Shown in pieces: positions 33,101-39,047 of a stretch of 39,047 bases of DNA (the stretch's first letter is position 1; the number at the start of each line of letters is the position of its first letter). Source of the DNA: Pararhodospirillum oryzae (lineage in GTDB: Bacteria > Pseudomonadota > Alphaproteobacteria > Rhodospirillales > Rhodospirillaceae); assembly GCF_007992075.1 (NCBI RefSeq), contig NZ_BJZO01000039.1, positions 1-39,047 of the forward strand, written 5' to 3'. The notes under the pieces were generated by a model. That model had not been told where the DNA came from. It worked only from the letters and a program-made list of their open reading frames with translations, and did no database searches. The translations under genes and the position numbers were made by a program.

Positions 33101-34057
33101 ATGAAGCTGTCAACACGCGTTCTCGTCACAGGGGGAGCAGGCTTTCTCGGTTCTCACCTGTGTGCGCGCTTGATCTCGGAAGGGTGCGAGGTTCTGTGCG
33201 TTGATAATTATTTTACAGGAAAGCGCAGAAATGTTTCCTCGCTCATTGGTCATCCATCTTTTGAATTAATGCGCCATGACGTGACCTTTCCTCTTTATGT
33301 GGAAGTTGACCAAATTTATAACCTGGCCTGTCCGGCGAGTCCGGTTCACTACCAGTCCGACCCGGTGCAAACGACGAAAACAAGCGTTCACGGGGCGATC
33401 AACATGCTGGGTCTGGCCAAGCGCTGCCGGGCAACGATTTTTCAGGCTTCCACGTCCGAGGTTTATGGCGACCCCGAAGTCCACCCCCAGACGGAGAGCT
33501 ACTGGGGGCGGGTCAATCCCATTGGATTGCGGGCGTGCTACGACGAGGGCAAGCGCTGCGCCGAGACCTTGTTTTTCGATTACCACCGCCAGCACGGCCT
33601 GGCCATCAAGGTCGGGCGCATTTTCAACACCTATGGCCCCCACATGCACCCCAATGACGGACGGGTGGTGTCGAATTTCATTGTCCAGGCCCTGCAGGGC
33701 CAGGACATCACGATTTATGGCGACGGCACCCAGACCCGTTCGTTTTGTTACGTCTCGGATCTGATCGAGGCGTTCGTGCGCTTCATGAACACGGATCGGG
33801 CGATCACGGGACCGATCAACCTGGGCAATCCGGGCGAGTACACCATGCTGGAACTGGCCGAAACGGTCTTGCGTCTGACGGGATCGCGCTCGCGCCTGAT
33901 CTTTCAGCCCCTGCCCGCCGACGACCCCCGCCAGCGCCGCCCCGACATCACCGTGGCGCGGTCGGTGCTTGACTGGCAGCCCACCGTGCCCCTGGAAGAT
34001 GGGCTGAAGGAAACCATCGCCTATTTCCGCTCCGTCCTGGATCAGAAAGGCGAATAG
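33101..34057 (+). CDS. uxs: UDP-glucuronate decarboxylase (UDP-xylose synthase)
   Basis: A 318-residue extended short-chain dehydrogenase that converts UDP-glucuronate to UDP-xylose with bound NAD. Cofactor motif GGAGFLG is at 11-17. [13 protein letters not shown] (73-85) is diagnostic of UXS, as is [21 protein letters not shown]. Catalytic Tyr147 and Lys151 lie in [10 protein letters not shown], and [21 protein letters not shown] and [17 protein letters not shown] complete the signature. AAGGAGAG is placed 8 nt (from GGAG) before ATG 33101; another ATG 4 nt earlier is out of frame. It stands alone between two minus-strand glycosyltransferase operons, facing the GT41 pair with 13 nt between stops. 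It supplies xylose (or a derived pentose) for one of the transferases. Confidence 0.95.
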   Translation: MKLSTRVLVTGGAGFLGSHLCARLISEGCEVLCVDNYFTGKRRNVSSLIGHPSFELMRHDVTFPLYVEVDQIYNLACPASPVHYQSDPVQTTKTSVHGAINMLGLAKRCRATIFQASTSEVYGDPEVHPQTESYWGRVNPIGLRACYDEGKRCAETLFFDYHRQHGLAIKVGRIFNTYGPHMHPNDGRVVSNFIVQALQGQDITIYGDGTQTRSFCYVSDLIEAFVRFMNTDRAITGPINLGNPGEYTMLELAETVLRLTGSRSRLIFQPLPADDPRQRRPDITVARSVLDWQPTVPLEDGLKETIAYFRSVLDQKGE

Positions 34058-34070
34058 GACACGCAGGCGG

Positions 34071-36233
34071 TCACGACCGGGGAAGGCTGGCGTCTGTCAG
34101 CATTTCCCGGAAGGCCGCTTCCAGACGCCGGGCGAATCCTTTTGCATCACACAACGAGGATCCCTCCAGGCGCCCGCGCAGCCCCTGACGCAGGGCGTCC
34201 AGGCGGGCGGGGTCGCGGGCCAGGTCCAGGGCGGTTTCGATGTATCCTTCCCGATCGGCGGCGATCAGCTCGGGGTGTCCCAGATGCCCCAGCAGGCTGG
34301 CCCCAACCCGGCCGGCATGGGTGGTGCCCAGCAGGGTGACAACGGGGATTCCCATCCACAGGGCTTCGCAGGTCGTGGTGGTGCCATTGTACGGGAAGGG
34401 ATCCAGGCCAATGTCGATTTGGTTGTAAAGGGCGAAATGGTCCTCGATGCCCTGGGTTTGCTCAAGCGCGACCAGGCGGGCGGGATCGACGCCCTGGGCG
34501 GCGAAGGCCTCGGCGAAGCGCCGGGCAACGACCGGGTCGCCCAACCCCCGGCCCTTGAGGCACAGCCGCGCGGAGGGCAGGCGATGCAACAGCCCGGCCC
34601 AGGTGGCCAGGACGCTTCCATTGAGCTTGGAGAGCGCATTGAACGATCCGAAGGTGATGGCCCCCGAGGCAAGACAGGGAGCCGGGCCCACGGGCATGGT
34701 GCGCAAGGGGGGGCGATAGCACAAAAAGCCGCCGGCCAGGCGCATCAGGCGCTCGCTATGGCACAGGTCGCTTGCGGGGGCAGGGTCGGCGATGATGTCG
34801 CTGATCCGCCAGTCCATGGCGGCCAGGCCTGTGGTATTAGGATACCCCAGCCACGTCACTTGAACCGGTGCCGGGCGCCGTGCAAAGGCCAGCAGCCGGT
34901 TTTCGGCGGTGTGGCCGGCCAGGTCCACCAGGATATCGATGCCGTCCGCCTGCACCTGGGCCGCGAACGTCTCGTCGGGCAGGCCACAGGTCACCCGCCA
35001 GTGCTCGGCCAGGGCTTGCAGGCGCGCGGTGGTCGCGTCCGGGGCGCGGGTATCGGAGTAGCAAAAAATTTCAAAGCCACCCCGATCGTGGGCTTCCAGC
35101 AGGGGCTCGAAGAAATAGGCGACCGAGTGGGTCCACAGGTCCGGCGATACATACCCCACCCGCACGCGGCGCCCCAGGACGGCCGGCAGGCGGCGACGTG
35201 GCGGCGACAGGGGATCGGCATGGCGCCGCGCCCAGGCCCGATGCGCCTCGCCCTGGGCCTGGGCGGTCGCGGTTGGATCGCCGTTCATCAAAAACAGCAA
35301 GGACCCGGCGAGGGAGGCTCCTTTGGGATTGAGGACCTGGGCCCGGCGCAAGGCGCGCCGGGCGTCGGCGTGGGTCCCCATGTCCTTCCTGGCTCCCCCC
35401 AGGTTGATCCAGGCGTCAAGACCATCGGGTTGCAGCGCCAGGGCCCGGTGCCAGGCTGTCAGGGCGCGGCTGGTCTGACCGATGCGGTTCAGGGCCAGCG
35501 CCATGTTGTTGAGCGCCATCGGATTGGCCGGGCAAGCGCGCAGGACCCGTTCATAGGCCGCGACCGCCGCCCGGGGCCGGTTGAGCTGGAACAAGGCGGC
35601 GGCGTGATTGTTCAAGGCCGTTTCATGGGTTGGTTCCAGGGCCAGGACCGTCCGGTACTGATTGATGGCCTGAACAAACGCGCCGGTACGGTGCCGGGCA
35701 AGCCCGAACAGGGTCAAGGCGGCGATGTTCTCGGGCTCCAGAACCAGGGCCCGGCGCAAGGGCGCCAGGCTTTCTTGGAAACGCTCCTGTTCTTGCAGGC
35801 AGACCGCGCTGTTGTACCAGGCGTCGCGCAAGGCCGGGGCCAGGGCCAGGGCGTGACGAAAGGCGGCAAGGGCCTCGGCCGGGCGGCCCAGGCGGGACAA
35901 AACCGCCCCCAGGTTCAAGGGGCCGATGCTTTCCCGGGGGGCAAGGCGGATGACCAGGGCACAGGCTTCCCGGCTTTCATCCAGCCGCCCCAAGGAGAGC
36001 AGGGCATGGCCCAGATTAACGGCGACCATGAGGTCGGGGCGCAGGTCCAGGCTGGCGCGCAGGACCTGGGCGGCTTCCTCGGCGCGACCCAGGCGCAGGG
36101 CGGACAATCCCAGGACCGCCAGGATTTCGGGGTCCCGGGGCGCGGCGTGAAGCGCGACCACGCAGGCATTGCGCGCGCCCAGGAAATCGCCGGCCCGGTA
36201 CAAGGTGATCGCGTGGGCCAGGGGAGTGCTCAT
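34071..36233 (-). CDS. TPR / GT41 (SPINDLY/OGT-like) glycosyltransferase B
   Basis: A 720-residue enzyme with about nine to ten TPR units (about 1-330, beginning AHAITLYRAGDFLGARNACVVALHAAP) and a GT41 catalytic domain (about 365-710). Catalytic features seen are RVGYVSPDLWTHSVAYFFEPLL with the active-site-region His, LVDLAGHTAENRLLAFARRPAPVQVTWLGYPNTTG, ITFGSFNALSKLN, CLKGRGLGD (the Lys that contacts UDP in OGT) and LDPFPYNGTTTTCEALWMGIPVV followed by HAGRVGASLL. These are close to eukaryotic OGT, so a UDP-sugar donor and Ser/Thr of a protein as acceptor are likely, but bacterial acceptors are mostly unknown. ATG 36233 overlaps the upstream stop (ATGA); a longer open frame into the upstream gene is ignored. 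No signal peptide: cytoplasmic. Confidence 0.9.
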   Translation of the reverse strand: MSTPLAHAITLYRAGDFLGARNACVVALHAAPRDPEILAVLGLSALRLGRAEEAAQVLRASLDLRPDLMVAVNLGHALLSLGRLDESREACALVIRLAPRESIGPLNLGAVLSRLGRPAEALAAFRHALALAPALRDAWYNSAVCLQEQERFQESLAPLRRALVLEPENIAALTLFGLARHRTGAFVQAINQYRTVLALEPTHETALNNHAAALFQLNRPRAAVAAYERVLRACPANPMALNNMALALNRIGQTSRALTAWHRALALQPDGLDAWINLGGARKDMGTHADARRALRRAQVLNPKGASLAGSLLFLMNGDPTATAQAQGEAHRAWARRHADPLSPPRRRLPAVLGRRVRVGYVSPDLWTHSVAYFFEPLLEAHDRGGFEIFCYSDTRAPDATTARLQALAEHWRVTCGLPDETFAAQVQADGIDILVDLAGHTAENRLLAFARRPAPVQVTWLGYPNTTGLAAMDWRISDIIADPAPASDLCHSERLMRLAGGFLCYRPPLRTMPVGPAPCLASGAITFGSFNALSKLNGSVLATWAGLLHRLPSARLCLKGRGLGDPVVARRFAEAFAAQGVDPARLVALEQTQGIEDHFALYNQIDIGLDPFPYNGTTTTCEALWMGIPVVTLLGTTHAGRVGASLLGHLGHPELIAADREGYIETALDLARDPARLDALRQGLRGRLEGSSLCDAKGFARRLEAAFREMLTDASLPRS

Positions 36234-38233
36234 GAAGGGGGGCTCGTTGTCGCTTCCGTGCGCCCCCGGCACCAGGCGCGCCACATGTCGCGAAAGGCCA
36301 CCCCCATGGCCCGGGCCTGACCGGCCTCGTCGCGCAGGGGCGAGGCGTTCAGGCGCGCGCGCATGGTGCGGCGCAAGACCGCCAGCGCCGGCAGATCCCG
36401 GGCAAGCCCGGCGCACAGCGCCACGTAGGCGTCACGATCGCGGGCGATCAGGTGCCCGAGCCCCACCTGGTGGAGCAGGCTGGCCCCCACCCGGCCGGCA
36501 TGGATGGTCCCCAGCAAGGTGACAACCGGCACCCCCATCCACAGGGCTTCGCAGGTGGTGGTGGTGCCGTTGTAGGGAAACGGATCAAGGCCGATGTCCA
36601 CTTGATGGTACGCGCGGAAATGCCCGTCGGCGGCATCGATCCGCGACAGCAAGATCAGACGGTCGGGGTCAACACCGTGTTGCGTGAAAAGATCCGTGTA
36701 GAACTGACGGGTCTGTGGGTCGGCGAACACCAGCCCCTTCAACAGCAGCTTCGAGTTGGGCACCGTGTTCAGGACCTCGGCCCACAACGCGGTGACGGCC
36801 GGCGTGACCTTGGACAGGTTGTTGAACGACCCAAAGGTGACAAACCCCTTTTCCAGGGCAGGCAGGGCGTTGACCTCGGTGGGGATTTCAGAGACCGGTT
36901 GATAGCACAGGAAGCCCGACGGCAGGCGGACCAGCGCTTCGGTGTGGAAATCATCCGTCATGCCATAGGGGTCGGCGACCGCATCGGTCAGGCGGTAGTC
37001 CATGGCCTTGATGCCGGTGGTATTCGGATAGCCCAGCCAGGAGACCTGCACCGGGGCCGGCTTGCGCGCGAAGGTCAGCAGGCGGTTGCCGCCCGTGTGC
37101 CCGGCGACATCGACCAGGATGTCGATCCGGTCTTCCAAGATGAGAGCGGCCAGTTGCTCGTCGCTGTGTCTCGCGACCGGACGCCAGACGGAAGCGGCCC
37201 GCTTGAAGTATTCGGTGATGGAATCGTCGTTGGTTCCCGTCGAGTAGCAATAAATCTGGAAGAGGGAGGGATCAAGGGACTCAAGAATCGGACGCAGGAA
37301 GTAGCCGACTGAATGGGTCCGGAAATCCGCCGACACAAAGCCGATGCGCAACACCCGGTCGGGGTCGGGTATGTTGGCGTGACCCGGGGCGTCGGGGGTC
37401 AGGGGATCGGCGTGGACCTGTCCCCAATAGCGATGCGCCTTGAGGTTTTCCAGGCCCGAGCGACCATCGGCATAGTTCAAGGACAGGAGAAGGTTGGAGT
37501 GGGCCGGGGCGTGGGTGGGCTGGTTGGCCAGGGCCTGGGCATAGACCGGGATGGCCTCGGTGATCCGGCCGTGCTCGCGCAGGGCATCGGCCCAGTTGAC
37601 ATAAGGCTCCAACGCGCCGGGGCGCACCTCGGCCGCGCGGCGGGCCGCCTGGATGGCCTCCTCTCCCAGTCCCTGCCCTTTCAGGGCGTCGGCCAGATTG
37701 ACCAGGGCCGGAAAATAATCGGGGGAAAGGCGGGCGGCCCGGGTCAGGTAACGAGCGCCCGTCCGCCGGTCCATGCGGGCGACAAACGCGTTGCCGAGAT
37801 TGAACCAGCTGTCCGTCGCGGATGGAAACAGCGCCAGGGCCTCGCGGCAAACCTGCTGGGCCCGCGTCGGGTTCCGGGCCTGGAAGTAAGCCAGGCTCAG
37901 GTTGTTGTAAACGGCGACGGGTTCCGTGGTGCGTGCCAGCGCCCGCTCGTAGCAGGTAATGGCTTCATCCAACCTTCCCGTTTCCTTGAAAACAACGGCA
38001 AGATTGTTCAGTGCGTTGGGGTACTCGGGGTCGAGATCCAGGCAGGCCCGGTACAAGGATTCCGCTTCACCGAGATCTCGACTTTGGTGTGCTGCCAGGG
38101 CGCGACTAAAGATGGCCTCGACGCCATTGCCATCCTTCTTTTCCGCCAATGGAACAGAGGATGTCGCAAACGGACCGGAGCGTTCCTTTCGGCGTGGATG
38201 GCCCTTGCGGGCCTGTTTCTTGTTCTTGGCCAC
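36230..38233 (-). CDS. TPR / GT41 (SPINDLY/OGT-like) glycosyltransferase C
   Basis: A 667-residue paralogue of the next gene. A Lys/Arg-rich start (VAKNKKQARKGHPRRKERS) precedes about six TPR units (about 35-255). The GT41 domain (about 290-650) has RIGFVSADFRTHSVGYFLRPIL with His307, VDVAGHTGGNRLL (375-385), FGSFNNLSK (467-475), Lys499 in LLLKG, DPFPYNGTTTTCEALWMG (550-567) and HAGRVGASLL (578-587). The start is GTG 38233 because AAGGAGGAG lies about 10 nt before it; an upstream ATG would add 50 residues without family similarity. First gene of a two-gene operon coupled by ATGA. It is transcribed divergently from the Ser/Thr-rich repeat protein at 38557, which makes that protein a candidate acceptor (inference). 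Confidence 0.9.
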   Translation of the reverse strand: MAKNKKQARKGHPRRKERSGPFATSSVPLAEKKDGNGVEAIFSRALAAHQSRDLGEAESLYRACLDLDPEYPNALNNLAVVFKETGRLDEAITCYERALARTTEPVAVYNNLSLAYFQARNPTRAQQVCREALALFPSATDSWFNLGNAFVARMDRRTGARYLTRAARLSPDYFPALVNLADALKGQGLGEEAIQAARRAAEVRPGALEPYVNWADALREHGRITEAIPVYAQALANQPTHAPAHSNLLLSLNYADGRSGLENLKAHRYWGQVHADPLTPDAPGHANIPDPDRVLRIGFVSADFRTHSVGYFLRPILESLDPSLFQIYCYSTGTNDDSITEYFKRAASVWRPVARHSDEQLAALILEDRIDILVDVAGHTGGNRLLTFARKPAPVQVSWLGYPNTTGIKAMDYRLTDAVADPYGMTDDFHTEALVRLPSGFLCYQPVSEIPTEVNALPALEKGFVTFGSFNNLSKVTPAVTALWAEVLNTVPNSKLLLKGLVFADPQTRQFYTDLFTQHGVDPDRLILLSRIDAADGHFRAYHQVDIGLDPFPYNGTTTTCEALWMGVPVVTLLGTIHAGRVGASLLHQVGLGHLIARDRDAYVALCAGLARDLPALAVLRRTMRARLNASPLRDEAGQARAMGVAFRDMWRAWCRGRTEATTSPPS

Positions 38234-38556
38234 GGCCGGCTCTCCTCCTTGCGCGATCCCCACCGGACCGGGACCATAGCCAAGCCCTTCATGGTGATCA
38301 ATTGCGCTTGTTTTTCTTTTGATGAATTCGAGAATTGCTTCGTGCGTCATGCGACCCAAATGCAACAAGCGCTTGGAGATCAACGGACAGCCCTGTCCCC
38401 CTTGTTGTCAGGGAATGCGAAATAGGGTATCAGAACCGCAGGCTTTCGCCCTCCGCCGGCGTGCCCGAAGGGGTCGTGCGTCCGGTGCACCGGATTAGGG
38501 GCCGGTGGAAGGCCAAAACCAGAGTTGCAACTGAACATTCCGGAAGGGGTTAATTC
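38234..38556. promoter_or_regulatory. Divergent region between GT41 operon and repeat protein
   Basis: 323 nt with promoters expected in both directions. It contains the perfect 12-bp palindrome CCGGTGCACCGG (38482-38493), a possible regulator site, and the ribosome site GGAAGGGG before the ATG at 38557. No gene is seen; the 5' extension of the GT41 frame crosses part of it. Confidence 0.5.
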
Positions 38557-39047
38557 ATGACATGGTACGCCAGTAACGGGGCTTACACAGCGACAGCCGC
38601 CAATGAGGCGATTGTCATTGATGGTACCAGTAATTTCTCGGCGGGTTCATACAGCCTTACCCATACGAACTCGGGTACGGTTACCCTCACCAATGAGGCC
38701 ACGGTTGCCGTCTCGTTTGTGATAACGGGTGGGACCAGTGGCAATCAGGGGGTTACCCTCTATTCCACGGCGGCCCAAGAGGTCACCGTCAACCTGATCG
38801 AAACCCTGACGGGTACGACGGACAGCGCCACGACCACGGTCACTCTCGGCACGTCCGGCAACACGATCGCGCTGTCGTATGTCGAAACCCTGATCGGCAG
38901 CTCGGCCAACGATGTTGTCTCGCTCGCCGGGACAACCGGCCAGACGATCACGGTTTCGGGGGCCATCGAGACTCTGACCGGTTCCTCCGGCAATGATAGG
39001 GTGTCATTCGGCACCGCCGGCGGCACGATCAGCGTTTCCGCGATTGA
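38557..39047 (+). CDS. Ser/Thr-rich 28-residue-repeat surface protein, 5' part only
   Basis: The frame is open from ATG 38557 (GGAAGGGG 8 nt before it) to the window edge: 163 residues, C-terminus not seen. The start MTWYASNGAYTATAANEAIV has no hydrophobic signal peptide. After about 78 residues of beta-strand-like sequence comes a repeat with IETLTG at 81, VETLIG at 109 and IETLTG at 137, a period of exactly 28 residues; within it GSS-x-ND-x-VS-x-GT-x-G-x-TI-x-VS recurs, somewhat like RTX nonapeptide units (GSSGNDRVSFG). No Cys and very high Ser/Thr/Gly content. It is probably a long type I-secreted adhesin or surface-layer-like protein, exported by one of the two modules here. Ser/Thr richness and the divergent GT41 operon suggest O-glycosylation; this is inference. 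Confidence 0.85.
   Translation, partial: MTWYASNGAYTATAANEAIVIDGTSNFSAGSYSLTHTNSGTVTLTNEATVAVSFVITGGTSGNQGVTLYSTAAQEVTVNLIETLTGTTDSATTTVTLGTSGNTIALSYVETLIGSSANDVVSLAGTTGQTITVSGAIETLTGSSGNDRVSFGTAGGTISVSAI

Noticed and set aside
34275-36320. 681-codon plus-strand frame antisense to GT41 enzyme B
   Set aside because: Gln/Gly/Arg-rich shadow of TPR codons; the minus strand is clearly coding.
38797-39047. 84-nt DNA repeat as a mobile or CRISPR repeat
   Set aside because: It is the coding repeat of the 28-residue units in an open frame.

Overview
The window reads as GC-rich alphaproteobacterial accessory DNA, most likely from a Rhodospirillales-type organism. That placement is an inference from codon use, the RepA_C-type initiator, the HlyB/HlyD-type exporters and the stock of GT61 and TPR-GT41 glycosyltransferases. 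I see no core housekeeping genes, rRNA or tRNA. The central feature is an iteron replicon: repA (15470-16414, minus) with at least seven copies of a 17-bp iteron around TTGGACTCTRCTCACAC, a consensus DnaA box and an AT-rich loop inside a 19-bp perfect inverted repeat. The window is therefore probably part of a plasmid or chromid, or of an integrated one, devoted to cell-surface construction. This is the same gene mix (RepA initiator, type I secretion, deoxysugars, glycosyltransferases) known from the 'biofilm plasmids' of other alphaproteobacteria.

Layout. (1) 31-7397, minus: a deoxysugar/glycosyltransferase operon, gmd - fcl - GT61 - GT2 - rfbC-like epimerase - GT2/GT4 fusion, making GDP-L-fucose and transferring sugars. 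(2) 7789-9083, plus: a 90-aa unknown protein and a CmoB/DUF1698-like methyltransferase, ending in strong hairpins. (3) 9594-15262, plus: type I secretion module 1 (small SPNF-motif protein, HlyB-like ABC exporter, HlyD-like adaptor), then a Wzt-like polysaccharide ABC ATPase. (4) 15257-16670: repA with iterons on both sides and the probable oriV. (5) 16781-22819, minus: type I secretion module 2, in transcription order a nidogen-like/FG-GAP repeat cargo protein, a paralogous SPNF protein, the ABC exporter and the adaptor. (6) About 1.1 kb of AT-rich non-coding DNA, then a small serine recombinase with a likely crossover site (23907-24530). (7) 24835-27400, plus: GT2, rfbF, rfbG (CDP-4-keto-6-deoxyglucose). 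(8) 27424-32842, minus: TylF-like methyltransferase, GT4-TPR-GT9 fusion, TPR-GT41. (9) 33101-34057, plus: UDP-xylose synthase. (10) 34071-38233, minus: two tandem TPR-GT41 (O-GlcNAc-transferase/SPINDLY-like) enzymes. (11) 38557-39047, plus: the start of a Ser/Thr-rich protein with 28-residue repeats that runs off the right edge.

How the parts may work together (inference): two Sec-independent type I exporters secrete long repeat proteins with no N-terminal signal. Cytosolic TPR-GT41 enzymes, which in known members modify proteins before export, lie divergent from a Ser/Thr-rich repeat protein. Nucleotide sugars (GDP-fucose, CDP-deoxyhexose, UDP-xylose) and methyltransferases are encoded alongside. 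The most interesting possibilities are a glycosylated type I-secreted adhesin or surface-layer system with a dedicated small partner protein for each exporter, carried on its own iteron replicon.
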